Numbered from the stretch's first letter, positions 1-6,692 are shown. The stretch: DNA of 10,867 nt from Candidatus Pacearchaeota archaeon (GCA_018304205.1 JAGVWR010000026.1:1-10867); one strand, 5' to 3'. The notes: generated by a model not told the origin, from the letters alone. Numbers and translations are program-made.

Positions 1-36
1 AAGCATGATGTAATTCATACATAAATTTTAGAATAA

Positions 37-348
37 GATAACTATATAGTTTTTACCCAGTCACAGCAGAGCTGTGGGGATTTCTTCTCAATTAAATTAC
101 TCCCTGAAAGTTCTGGCTGGACTATTTGGCATCTTAATCCTCATTACATTCCAGGATATTCAAGAAAACAAGATTTATTCACAGCAGGCAAAAAATTAAC
201 AAATGAAAGAGAAAAGCAAACCTATATTCTTTCCATAGAAAAAAGAACAGGTAAGAAAGTTGACATAATAGATGACACAAGTGAATTAGTTAGAGTCCTG
301 TTATCTAACAACCCGGATAGGCAATATCTCGACATGTTAAAAATCTAA
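37..348 (+). pseudogene. 3' part of an unidentified coding frame, no start codon
   Basis: The plus frame is open for 103 codons from just after a TAA at 34-36 to a TAA at 346-348. Its composition is protein-like: a middle part reading SGWTIWHLNPHYIPGY (about residues 27-42 of the frame) and a charged tail containing GKKVDIIDDTSELVRVLLS. There is no ATG, GTG or TTG before residue 100, and all three plus frames contain stops upstream within the first 36 bases. The gene has therefore either lost its 5' part by frameshift or deletion, or it starts outside the window and is broken here. Its stop overlaps the stop of the convergent permease gene (345-347), which suggests a once-genuine gene end. 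I do not recognise the family. Confidence 0.45.
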
Positions 349-1931
349 GAAAATAATACAAACAAAAATCCTATTATTCCTACTATTAAAGCATATCCTA
401 ATGAAACAATAATTGTTTTTCTTATTATTCTTCCTTCTTCACCATGTAGTCCTACAGTCGCGCTTGCCGCTAAAACATTATGAATAGCGATCATATTTCC
501 TATTGCTCCTCCAACAGTTTGCAACGCTAAAACCAGAGCAACAGATATTCCGAGTGAGATTGCTATTTGTCCCTGAAAACTTCCAAATAATAAATTAGAG
601 ACTGTATTTGACCCTGCAATAAACGCTCCAAGCAAGCCTACAAACGGTGCAATTATCACATAATTTTTTCCAGTTAAATCTGCAAGAGAATTAGCAAGAA
701 TTAAAGGAATGCTTCCAATCCCAAAAATATTATTTCCAGAAATTAGTAATAATTGCACTAAAGCTAGAGCGAAGATTAATGCTATTATTGGTTTTTTTAT
801 TTTTCCTAAAGTTTCCTTCACTGTTTTGTTTCTTGTTTTAGCATTAACTCCAAATAAAAATAAAGCGACAATGCCTGCCAAAATAAAATAAAATGAGGGA
901 GTATAAAATACGGCAAGATTATAACTATAATCTAACCCCAACAAACTATCAAAACCTAAATAAAACGAATTTAACTTTTCCTTGACAGATAAGACAACTC
1001 TAGAAACCAATAATCCAATTATAATTATTAAGTAAGGTATAATCGAAACAAAAATTCTTCTCTTTCTTACAATTTTAAGTTTCTTATGATGTTTAAAAGT
1101 AATTTTTTCTTTAGGCACTAAGAAACCAAATTTTGCCGCAAATCCTACAAATAATAATCCTATTACTCCCCCACCAATAGAAGGGAGTTCCATTCCTACA
1201 TATGCAGCTATAAAATAATACGGAATAGTAAATGATAATCCTGAAAATAGGGCAAATGGAATTATTTTATAAAAAGATCTGCTGTTTCTGTCTTTTTTAT
1301 CAACCATAAAATGTGTAATAAAATAAACTATAACTATCGGAACAAAACTTCCAGCAATTAAATGCATTAAAGCAGAATTAGTAGCAACCTCTCTTAATAC
1401 TTCTTCCTTAAATCCTAATGATCCTAGCCCTAACAAGATAGGAGTTCCAGCAGCACCAAAAGAAACAGGAGCTGAATTACCTATTAATGAAATTACAACT
1501 GATGCAATTGGAGTAAATCCTATAGAAACCAGTAACGGAGCGGCTAAAGCAACAGGAGTCCCAAAACCAGCTACTCCTTCTATCAAACTTGCAAATAACC
1601 AAGCAATAATTATTGCCTGAATTCTTATATCTGGGCTTATACTCACCAAAAAACTCTGAATGCTTAATATCGCTTTACTTTCCTTATATATTTCAAGTAA
1701 CCAAACAGCGCCAAAAATAATCAAACCAATTTCAATAGCTAAAAGAATTCCTCTAAAAAAAGAAGCGATAGCCCATACAAAACTTATCTTCCAGATAAAC
1801 AAAACAAGTAAGACTGTTACAACCCATGTAAGAGGCATCACCTTTATTGCAGCCCACTTCTTTATAATCATCAAATAGAAGATCAAAACAAAAGGAATCA
1901 AAGCTGCAATTACTAAATAAATATGTTCCAT
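345..1931 (-). CDS. lctP: L-lactate permease family transporter (LctP)
   Basis: A 528-residue integral membrane protein of the LctP/GlcA lactate permease family (known members are about 530-560 residues), which moves lactate or glycolate across the cytoplasmic membrane with protons. Many hydrophobic segments of about 20 residues are spread through the chain. The family core is clear near residues 115-165: EGVAGFGTPVALAAPLL, then LIGNSAPVSFGAAGTPI. A second conserved block, GSNTVSNLLFGSFQ, lies near residue 445. The ATG at 1931 has a TATA-like box about 35 nt upstream and a purine-rich short leader. No lactate dehydrogenase lies nearby, so direction of transport (export of fermentation lactate or uptake) cannot be read from context. 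Family assignment is secure; exact substrate is inferred. Confidence 0.93.
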   Translation of the reverse strand: MEHIYLVIAALIPFVLIFYLMIIKKWAAIKVMPLTWVVTVLLVLFIWKISFVWAIASFFRGILLAIEIGLIIFGAVWLLEIYKESKAILSIQSFLVSISPDIRIQAIIIAWLFASLIEGVAGFGTPVALAAPLLVSIGFTPIASVVISLIGNSAPVSFGAAGTPILLGLGSLGFKEEVLREVATNSALMHLIAGSFVPIVIVYFITHFMVDKKDRNSRSFYKIIPFALFSGLSFTIPYYFIAAYVGMELPSIGGGVIGLLFVGFAAKFGFLVPKEKITFKHHKKLKIVRKRRIFVSIIPYLIIIIGLLVSRVVLSVKEKLNSFYLGFDSLLGLDYSYNLAVFYTPSFYFILAGIVALFLFGVNAKTRNKTVKETLGKIKKPIIALIFALALVQLLLISGNNIFGIGSIPLILANSLADLTGKNYVIIAPFVGLLGAFIAGSNTVSNLLFGSFQGQIAISLGISVALVLALQTVGGAIGNMIAIHNVLAASATVGLHGEEGRIIRKTIIVSLGYALIVGIIGFLFVLFS

Positions 1932-1962
1932 TTTATCTTCTTTTTATTATTAGATGAAATCC

Positions 1963-1974
1963 AATTTTTATACC
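1963..1974 (-). promoter_or_regulatory. TATA-like promoter of the lactate permease gene
   Basis: On the minus strand this reads GGTATAAAAATT, about 35 nt upstream of the permease ATG. A start site about 25 nt downstream would give a leader of roughly 10 nt. Confidence 0.5.
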
Positions 1975-2005
1975 TTTCCAAAAATACATTCACAAATAAC
2001 TAAAC

Positions 2006-2015
2006 TTTTATAAAT
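2006..2015 (+). promoter_or_regulatory. TATA-like promoter of tRNA-Gln
   Basis: TTTTATAAAT is centred about 28 nt before the first base of the tRNA, the standard archaeal spacing to a start site at or just before the mature 5' end. Confidence 0.6.
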
Positions 2016-2038
2016 CGCCTTTTTCCTTTCATATATGT

Positions 2039-2110
2039 AGCCCTGTGGTCTAGTGGTCAAGGACACGAGCCTTTGGCGCTCGTAACCCCGGTTCGAATCC
2101 GGGCAGGGCT
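2039..2110 (+). tRNA. tRNA-Gln (anticodon TTG)
   Basis: A full cloverleaf can be drawn. The acceptor stem is AGCCCTG with CAGGGCT (7 bp) and the anticodon stem is CGAGC with GCTCG. The loop is CTTTGGC, placing anticodon TTG at 2073-2075. The variable loop is TAAC, and the T stem is CCCGG with CCGGG around TTCGAAT. There is no encoded CCA and no intron. TTG reads CAA (and CAG by wobble), hence glutamine. The 3' half is overlapped on the other strand by the reading frame at 2057-2389. Confidence 0.96.
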
Positions 2111-2389
2111 AATTCCATTCTTCTTAACAAACCAATTAAATCCGTTCCCAATAATATCCAATGACCTATTTGATATTTTCCCAACTCTTCTTTCAAGTTC
2201 ACTCATCACTTCGCCTTCTATTTCATCACAATGAAAAACATAATTCTTTTCTTCAGAAGTTCCAATTAATAAATCAGTCAATGCCCTCGCATCCTTGTAT
2301 TTCCTTCCATAATGCTTCTCTTCCTTAACAACTTCATATCTATATTTAAGAGAACATGTACAATATTTTATAGTATAATCAGATGTCAT
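2057..2389 (-). CDS. Hypothetical protein whose 3' end is antisense to tRNA-Gln
   Basis: A 110-codon frame that begins 36 nt after the eS1 stop, on the same strand. The first 90 or so residues look like a soluble charged protein, with a CTC motif near residue 10 and a segment FHCDEIEGEVMSELERRVG near the middle. The last 17 residues (SPARIRTGVTSAKGSCP) are simply the reverse complement of the tRNA-Gln, and the TGA stop lies at the D-loop. The true C terminus may therefore have been lost, or the whole frame may be spurious. The usual cause of such tails is a missing stop before a convergent tRNA. I recognise no family. Its position just behind a ribosomal protein operon gives it a possible route to transcription by read-through. 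Confidence 0.45.
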   Translation of the reverse strand: MTSDYTIKYCTCSLKYRYEVVKEEKHYGRKYKDARALTDLLIGTSEEKNYVFHCDEIEGEVMSELERRVGKISNRSLDIIGNGFNWFVKKNGISPARIRTGVTSAKGSCP

Positions 2390-2425
2390 ATGCTGTTATT
2401 AAATATAAGATTTAATTAACAGCTA

Positions 2426-3037
2426 CTAAGCTGCCGCAGTTACTGCTTCACTAGCTACATTTGCCTTGCTTTTATCAGCTACGGATTCTACTTTCTCAAT
2501 TACTCTGAAAATTCTTATTTCGCATAAAGCTAAAGGATAAATTTTCTTCAGTTTCAAAGATAGGGTTTTCTGAATCTTGTTAGACATTATTTCTGAAAAT
2601 ATTTCTTTAGAATCTCTTGTTCTCATATAACTATCTAATGTTTTTCTAGCAAGTTCCCTTAATGCTTTTCTGACCGCTCTTGATACTCTATTTCTTGTAA
2701 TCATAAATGGTTTCACAATGACCTTAACATCCTTACATTCGGACTCAAAAGAATCTTCCACATAATCTGTACCCTTTCTTATCATCTTAATAATAAAGCT
2801 CTTCACAAGTTCTGCGCTTATGGGTTCGCCAATTAATTTTCCATTTTCTACTTTTACTCTTAATTTCAATTCTAAATTCTTACCTCTTAAACTTCTCGTT
2901 AAATCTAAACTAATAACTCTTCCGTTTAGTTCTTCAATAGACGCAGCATACAAATCAACTTTAGCTGAAGTTAAAGGTACTTCTACCTCAAAGAATCTTT
3001 TCTTTACTGCTTTCTTTACTTTCTTTTCTCCAACCAT
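2426..3037 (-). CDS. rps3ae: Small ribosomal subunit protein eS1 (S3Ae)
   Basis: A 203-residue protein matching archaeal S3Ae/eS1 (typically about 195-225 residues), a component of the small subunit platform near the mRNA exit site. Recognisable stretches are KKRFFEVEVP near the N terminus, the strand-rich LRGKNLELKLRV region near residues 50-60, and FMITRNRVSRAVRKALRELARK near residue 110. The tail is alanine-rich (residues 190-203). The ATG lies 1 nt after the eL42 stop, so the two genes form an operon with coupled or reinitiating translation. In many archaea eS1 sits downstream of uS15 and a RecJ-like gene; here those two are on the opposite strand a few hundred bases away. Confidence 0.93.
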   Translation of the reverse strand: MVGEKKVKKAVKKRFFEVEVPLTSAKVDLYAASIEELNGRVISLDLTRSLRGKNLELKLRVKVENGKLIGEPISAELVKSFIIKMIRKGTDYVEDSFESECKDVKVIVKPFMITRNRVSRAVRKALRELARKTLDSYMRTRDSKEIFSEIMSNKIQKTLSLKLKKIYPLALCEIRIFRVIEKVESVADKSKANVASEAVTAAA

Positions 3038-3038
3038 T

Positions 3039-3368
3039 TTACTTAGCCACCTTATCCCCTATTTCAATTCTTCCAGATCTTATTGCCTTTTTTATAGATT
3101 TCTTTTTATTACAAACAGCACATTTATACATAATAGTTATTCTCTTTGTAACTTTAGTCTTCATTTTCCAGTCTTTAGGACCTTTTCTAGACCTTCTTCC
3201 CATGTTCCCAAATCCACTCGTCAATCCTCTCATTTTGTCTCTGGAGGCTGATCCTCTAGACAATGGATGAGTTGCACTTCTTGATTTTTGCTTAGCTATC
3301 TCTATCTTTTGCGTTGTATGTTTTTTACAATAAGGACAAAACCTTCTAGTTTCTTTCGGAAATTTCAT
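3039..3368 (-). CDS. rpl44e: Large ribosomal subunit protein eL42 (L44e)
   Basis: A 109-residue zinc-ribbon protein of the large subunit, located near the E site in known archaeal ribosomes. The family N terminus MKFPK...CPYCKKHT is present, with zinc ligands Cys11, Cys14, Cys83 and Cys86. A basic linker contains GFGNMGRRSRKGPK at about residues 52-65. I chose the ATG at 3368 because MKFPK is the canonical start. An upstream in-frame TTG at 3404 would add 12 atypical residues. At 109 residues it is slightly longer than the common length of about 95. It heads the eL42-eS1 operon and follows a long leader containing several complementary segments. Confidence 0.94.
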   Translation of the reverse strand: MKFPKETRRFCPYCKKHTTQKIEIAKQKSRSATHPLSRGSASRDKMRGLTSGFGNMGRRSRKGPKDWKMKTKVTKRITIMYKCAVCNKKKSIKKAIRSGRIEIGDKVAK

Positions 3369-3502
3369 TTTCTTTGTACATAATAAGGTCACAATACCTT
3401 TCAAAAGGTTGTAGTCTCTGCTTCCTTTGGGACTCCTAGAACCTTTCCTAAAGATTGTAGTAGCTAACCTTCATCCGACCAGTAAGATAAGGGGTACGCT
3501 TT
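3369..3502 (-). promoter_or_regulatory. Long structured 5' leader of the eL42-eS1 operon
   Basis: The minus-strand TATA-like box at 3523-3532 predicts a start near 3502, leaving about 130 nt before the eL42 ATG. This is unusual in a window where most genes look leaderless. Minus-strand order: AAGGTT (3470-3465), AAAGGTT (3446-3440), AACCTTT (3410-3404), AAAGGT (3401-3396), ACCTT (3389-3385). These can pair as mutually exclusive hairpins; AAAGGTT with AACCTTT is extended inside by GAGTC-side pairing (AGTC/GACT at 3412-3415 and 3431-3434). An autoregulatory leader or an embedded small RNA are both possible. Transcription start and folding are inferred. Confidence 0.4.
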
Positions 3503-3522
3503 TAGTTCTGAAATAAAAACTC

Positions 3523-3532
3523 TTTTTAAAGC
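3523..3532 (-). promoter_or_regulatory. TATA-like promoter of eL42-eS1
   Basis: On the minus strand this reads GCTTTAAAAA. It is the best TATA match upstream of eL42 and lies back-to-back with the uS15 promoter, about 35 bases away. Confidence 0.45.
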
Positions 3533-3560
3533 TTCCTATTCTAAAAATACAAAACCAAAA

Positions 3561-3570
3561 TCTTTAAAAC
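3561..3570 (+). promoter_or_regulatory. TATA-like promoter of the uS15 operon
   Basis: TCTTTAAAAC preceded by an A/C-rich stretch is centred about 26 nt before the uS15 ATG, consistent with a leaderless mRNA. Confidence 0.55.
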
Positions 3571-3591
3571 CCCTCTTTCCAAAAGTAATAT

Positions 3592-3984
3592 ATGCCGAAA
3601 ACAAACAAAGAAGTTAAATCTGAAGAAAAAGAAACAGAAGAAAAAAAGGAAAAGATAGAAGAAACAGAACAGAAACCTGATTGGATAAAATTAAAGCCTG
3701 CAGAGATAGAATCAAAGATACATGAACTAGCGAAGGAAGGTCACACTCCTGAAAAAATAGGATTGATACTAAGAGACAAATTCGGAGTACCAAAAGTAAA
3801 ATCAATTTTAAACAAAAAAATCTCGCAAGTGCTCAAAAAAGAAGACTTAAAGCAAGATAGTAAAAACCATTCTAACAATAAAATAAACAATTTGAAAAGA
3901 CATCTTGAAAAAAATAAAACAGACTACAGTGCTAAGCGCTCTTTAACTAAGAATCTCTGGGTTTTACACGCTCTAGAAAAATAA
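3592..3984 (+). CDS. rps15: Small ribosomal subunit protein uS15 (archaeal S15)
   Basis: A 130-residue protein with the archaeal/eukaryotic uS15 N-terminal domain: PDWIKLKPAEIESKIHELAKEGHTPEKIGLILRDKFGVP at about residues 29-67. The central S15 helix pair carries LKRHLEKNKTDYSAKRSL (about 103-120). It binds 16S rRNA early in small-subunit assembly. The first 28 residues are an almost purely Lys/Glu extension, longer than usual, and the C terminus after the S15 helices is short. The archaeal form (about 150 residues) differs from the bacterial one of about 90. The gene leads a run of plus-strand genes and is 20 nt ahead of the DHH gene. Confidence 0.93.
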   Translation: MPKTNKEVKSEEKETEEKKEKIEETEQKPDWIKLKPAEIESKIHELAKEGHTPEKIGLILRDKFGVPKVKSILNKKISQVLKKEDLKQDSKNHSNNKINNLKRHLEKNKTDYSAKRSLTKNLWVLHALEK

Positions 3985-4004
3985 AATTTAATAAAAAAGA
4001 GGAC

Positions 4005-5342
4005 ATGCTAGAGGAAATAAAAAAGACAATTGAAGATTTAGATATATTATCAAAAAACAAACCAATAAAGGTAATAAGTCATTTCGATACGGACGGAATT
4101 ACCTCTGCGGCCATATTCTCAAAAGCACTTAGAAGATGGCAGAAAAATTTTTCCTTAAAAATTGTAAAAGGTCTAGAAGAATCATTCATCGAATCGCTTC
4201 CTGAAAACCATATTCTTATTTTTCTTGATCTTGCATCAAACAGCCTCCCTTACCTCGCAAAAAAGAATACTGAGATTTTCATTTTTGATCATCATGAAAT
4301 TACTCAAGAAATTCCTAAGAATGTGAGAATAATAAATCCAATGAAAATTGGTTCTGAACAAATATGCAGTGCCGCTATATGCTATCTATTTGCAAAAACC
4401 CTTTCAATGCAAAACAAAGATCTTGCTACGTTGGCTGTAATTGGAATGGTTGGAGATAATCACGAAAGGAATCTAGGAAAATTCTATGATGAAATAATAA
4501 AAGATTCTGAAACCACTGTTAAAAGGGGCTTACTTATTTATCCTTCAACAAGATCTTTGGATAGATCTCTCGAATATTCCTCATCTCCATATATCCCAGG
4601 AATTACTGGATCTCAAAAAGGAGTATTTGAACTCCTAAGAGATTCTGGAATACAAAGAATAAATGGAAGCTATAAGGCACTTTATGAATTAACTGAAGAA
4701 GAAATGTCGAAACTGATGACGGCAATAACTATGAGATCTATAGGAAAATTTGACCCGCACGACCTCATAGGAAATCTATACTTAATCAAATTCTTCAATA
4801 AATTAGAAGATGCAAGAGAAATTTCGGCTTCCATTAATGCCTGCAGTAGAATGGATTACCCCCATTTTGCTTTAGGTCTTTGTCTAGGAGACAAAAATTC
4901 AAAATCTAATGCAGAAAAAATATATATTGAGTATAAACAAAATTTAATTTCTGCCTTAAAATACGTTTCAGAAACTGAAAAGATATCAGGAAAAAATTAT
5001 ACTATAATTAACGCAAAAAATAATATTAAAGATACTATAATCGGAACTATTGCTTCAATAATTTCCCATTCTCCAACTTACAAGAAAGGTACAATAATAA
5101 TTGCTCTCGCATATAACGAAGATAAGATAAAAGTTTCGGCTCGAATCGCGGGTAGAGAAGGCAGAAACGTAAGAGATGTGCTTAGCCAAGTAGTCCTTCC
5201 CTTGGGTGGAGAAGTTGGAGGCCACCCCACCGCCGCTGGCTGCTTAATATCTAAAGAAAAAGAAGAGTTATTCATAAGTGAATTAAAAAAAGTACTTGAT
5301 ATAGAGCTTATAAAGGTGACAGCCAATAAAGAAAATCTTTAA
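4005..5342 (+). CDS. RecJ-like DHH/DHHA1 phosphoesterase (single-strand exonuclease or Cdc45-type)
   Basis: A 445-residue DHH-superfamily protein. The metal-binding motifs are present: HFDTD at residues 26-30, FLDLA at 73-77, DHH at 95-97 and GD at 150-151. The C-terminal DHHA1 domain carries GGHPTAAG at 405-412, preceded by a conserved RIAGREGRNVRDVL segment. Archaeal members of this group next to uS15 are related to RecJ exonucleases, and some (GAN/Cdc45-like) join the GINS-MCM replication helicase. With its catalytic acids and histidines intact, this protein is likely an active Mn/Mg-dependent nuclease or phosphoesterase, but ssDNA, RNA or oligonucleotide preference cannot be read. A purine-rich GAGGA sits only 1 nt before the ATG, too close for a good Shine-Dalgarno. 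The stop overlaps the eS27 promoter. Confidence 0.88.
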   Translation: MLEEIKKTIEDLDILSKNKPIKVISHFDTDGITSAAIFSKALRRWQKNFSLKIVKGLEESFIESLPENHILIFLDLASNSLPYLAKKNTEIFIFDHHEITQEIPKNVRIINPMKIGSEQICSAAICYLFAKTLSMQNKDLATLAVIGMVGDNHERNLGKFYDEIIKDSETTVKRGLLIYPSTRSLDRSLEYSSSPYIPGITGSQKGVFELLRDSGIQRINGSYKALYELTEEEMSKLMTAITMRSIGKFDPHDLIGNLYLIKFFNKLEDAREISASINACSRMDYPHFALGLCLGDKNSKSNAEKIYIEYKQNLISALKYVSETEKISGKNYTIINAKNNIKDTIIGTIASIISHSPTYKKGTIIIALAYNEDKIKVSARIAGREGRNVRDVLSQVVLPLGGEVGGHPTAAGCLISKEKEELFISELKKVLDIELIKVTANKENL

Positions 5343-5345
5343 AAG
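5337..5345 (+). promoter_or_regulatory. TATA-like promoter of eS27 within the DHH gene end
   Basis: CTTTAAAAG spans the last codons of the DHH gene and lies about 26 nt before the eS27 ATG. The eS27-aIF2alpha-Nop10 group can therefore be transcribed on its own, probably leaderless. Confidence 0.5.
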
Positions 5346-5366
5346 AGGCCTATCTTTCACCTTTCT

Positions 5367-5549
5367 ATGAATCAAACAAAGAAACCAGGCAAGTTTTTGA
5401 AAATACGTTGCCCCAGATGCAAGCAAATCCACATAGTTTTCGGAAAATGTTCAACCAAAATAAAATGTGAAAAATGCAATCGCCTTCTTGTAAAGACAAG
5501 CGGTGGAAAAATAAGAGTCAAAGCTATAATTCAGGAGATATTACAGTGA
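5367..5549 (+). CDS. rps27e: Small ribosomal subunit protein eS27 (S27e)
   Basis: A 60-residue zinc-ribbon ribosomal protein, the normal archaeal size. Zinc ligands are Cys15, Cys18, Cys34 and Cys37 (CPRC and CEKC), with the family GKCSTKIKCEKCNRLLVKTSGGK segment at about residues 27-48. It belongs to the small subunit head/beak region in archaea and eukaryotes. Its TGA stop overlaps the GTG start of aIF2-alpha by two bases, so translation of the two is probably coupled. The order eS27-aIF2alpha-Nop10 is conserved in archaea and supports all three calls. Confidence 0.95.
   Translation: MNQTKKPGKFLKIRCPRCKQIHIVFGKCSTKIKCEKCNRLLVKTSGGKIRVKAIIQEILQ
5533..5538 (+). promoter_or_regulatory. Ribosome binding site deciding the aIF2-alpha GTG start
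   Basis: AGGAGA lies 7 nt before the GTG at 5546, inside the last codons of eS27. It is the clearest Shine-Dalgarno in the window. It supports the GTG start over the ATG at 5474, which would add 24 residues read out of frame through eS27. Confidence 0.7.
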
Positions 5550-6244
5550 ACCTAAAAACCGATGATCTAGTTTTATGTACCGTGAAAAAGATTGAAGGGA
5601 CAACAGTTTTTGTAGATATAGAAAATAATGGCCAAGGATCTATTGTCATGTCAGAAATAGCAGCTGGAAGAATAAGAAACATCAGAGAATATGTCTTCCC
5701 AAACAAAAAAATAGTCTGCAAAGTTCTAAAAACCTTCCCTGATCATGCAGAATTAAGTTTAAGAAGGGTTACAGTAACAGAAAAAGAATCTGTACTAGAT
5801 AAAGATAAAAAAGAAAAAATTCTTCAAAACGTTTTAAGAGCAAATGTAAAAAATCATCAAGAAATAATTGATAAAATAAAAGAATCTTATGATTTGTCTG
5901 AATTTATTGAAGAAGCGAAGAAAAACCAAAAAATTCTTGAAAAATTCATTCCAAAAGATCAAATTCAATTAATCATAAAAATGCTCTCTGAAAAGAAAGA
6001 GAAAGAAGTGATTATAAAGAAGAAATTCACTTTAATTTCCCATTCTCCTTCCGGATTAAACGATCTTAAAGAAATATTAAACATAAAAAATGTTGAAATT
6101 CATTATCTTGGTTCTGGAGCTTTTTCAATAATAAAGTCTTCTTCAAATCCAAAAGAAGCAGAAAAAGAAATTTTATTAATTTTTGATCAAATTGCAGAAA
6201 AAGCAAAACAAAAAAAGATGCTTTTTTCCATTAAAGAAAAGTAA
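5546..6244 (+). CDS. eif2a: Translation initiation factor aIF2 subunit alpha
   Basis: A 232-residue alpha subunit of the heterotrimeric factor that delivers initiator tRNA to the small subunit. It begins with an S1/OB domain (residues 3-75): VKKIEGTTVFVDI, then SEIAAGRIRNIREYV, the loop equivalent to the region phosphorylated in eukaryotes, then AELSLRRVT. A helical middle domain follows (about 80-145), then an alpha-beta domain that binds the gamma subunit (about 155-232; ISHSPSGLNDLKEIL, YLGSGAFSI). Archaeal homologues are usually about 260-275 residues, so this one is trimmed, mostly in the helical part. The GTG start overlaps the eS27 stop and has a good ribosome binding site. Nop10 follows after 3 nt. 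Confidence 0.93.
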   Translation: MNLKTDDLVLCTVKKIEGTTVFVDIENNGQGSIVMSEIAAGRIRNIREYVFPNKKIVCKVLKTFPDHAELSLRRVTVTEKESVLDKDKKEKILQNVLRANVKNHQEIIDKIKESYDLSEFIEEAKKNQKILEKFIPKDQIQLIIKMLSEKKEKEVIIKKKFTLISHSPSGLNDLKEILNIKNVEIHYLGSGAFSIIKSSSNPKEAEKEILLIFDQIAEKAKQKKMLFSIKEK

Positions 6245-6247
6245 AAG

Positions 6248-6388
6248 ATGAACCTAAAATTCTATATTAAATATAAAAAGAAAGTCTATACTTTAAAGAA
6301 ATCAGCAAACAGCCAATTAACTTCAGAGGCCCATTATAAATTCATCAAAATAAGACCGGTTAAAGAAAAAACAAAATCTGAAGATTAA
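6248..6388 (+). CDS. nop10: Nop10-like H/ACA RNP protein without zinc ribbon
   Basis: A 46-codon ATG frame that starts 3 nt after the aIF2-alpha stop. Nop10 is a core subunit of the H/ACA pseudouridylation complex with Cbf5, Gar1 and L7Ae, and aIF2alpha-Nop10 is a conserved archaeal gene pair. The sequence carries YKKKVYTLKK (residues 9-18) and then a Thr and AH-YKF around residues 25-32. This matches the YTLKK ... T-x-x-AHPxRF core of Nop10, especially the eukaryotic form. Canonical archaeal Nop10 (about 55-60 residues) has an N-terminal CxxC...CxxC zinc ribbon; here there is not a single cysteine. The proline after AH and the following SPxDKY segment are also missing. The identification rests on gene order plus this short motif. 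Confidence 0.7.
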   Translation: MNLKFYIKYKKKVYTLKKSANSQLTSEAHYKFIKIRPVKEKTKSED

Positions 6389-6392
6389 ACAG

Positions 6393-6635
6393 TCACCCAT
6401 ATAGAACTTCATAATTACCAACTTGAAGACCACTTACTAATAACTTCGCAAGATTTCTTTGTTCTCTAATATGTATTCTTACCTCTCTTCTGAATCTCTG
6501 TCTAAATTCTGACTTATCTATAGATTCAGATTTATAAAGAGAATAAAGTTCATCTCTACTCTCTAAATATAACTTCTGATAAATAGTGTTTATATTCTTA
6601 TAACTGGTTTGCCTGGGATATCTTCTTTGAACCAT
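6393..6635 (-). CDS. Small basic protein of unknown function
   Basis: An 80-residue basic, probably all-helical protein, with no cysteine, no signal peptide and no membrane segment. It is rich in Arg, Tyr and Glu (for example YSLYKSESIDKSEFRQRFRREVR at about residues 31-53). The ATG at 6635 lies about 25 nt downstream of a TATA-like element, as for the other leaderless genes here, which supports a real gene. Its stop lies 4 nt from the convergent Nop10 stop. I do not recognise a family. The charge and size would suit a nucleic-acid-associated protein, but that is only inference. Confidence 0.6.
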   Translation of the reverse strand: MVQRRYPRQTSYKNINTIYQKLYLESRDELYSLYKSESIDKSEFRQRFRREVRIHIREQRNLAKLLVSGLQVGNYEVLYG

Positions 6636-6652
6636 ACTTAGTGAAGGTTCAA

Positions 6653-6666
6653 ATCAAATAAAAACC
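6653..6666 (-). promoter_or_regulatory. TATA-like promoter of the 80-residue unknown gene
   Basis: On the minus strand this reads GGTTTTTATTTGAT, centred about 25 nt before the ATG at 6635. Confidence 0.4.
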
Positions 6667-6692
6667 TTTCTAATATTAAATCATGATCTAAA

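Noticed and set aside
709..891. Plus-strand frame inside the permease gene
   Set aside because: Antisense shadow of a strongly supported membrane protein gene; no promoter or recognisable sequence. The frame at 1660-1878 is rejected for the same reason.
2820..3251. 143-codon plus-strand frame over eS1 and eL42
   Set aside because: It lies antisense to two clear ribosomal protein genes, and its composition (Ser/Phe-rich) is typical of an antisense frame.
3369..3404. TTG start extending eL42 by 12 residues
   Set aside because: The extension does not resemble the family, and MKFPK is the canonical N terminus. The region fits better as leader RNA.
3405..3502. H/ACA or C/D box guide RNA in the eL42 leader
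   Set aside because: A GGATGAA resembling a C box and an ACA triplet are present, but no matching D box and no ANA at the right distance from a stem, so the class call is not supportable.
3614..3805. Minus-strand frames antisense to uS15, DHH, aIF2-alpha, NDK and integrase (3614-3805, 5078-5326, 5524-5721, 8681-8872, 9854-10072)
   Set aside because: All are antisense shadows of well-supported genes, with no independent start signals.
5474..5545. ATG-initiated extension of aIF2-alpha within eS27
   Set aside because: The extra 24 residues are an out-of-frame reading of eS27. The GTG at 5546 has a good ribosome binding site and gives the standard S1-domain start.
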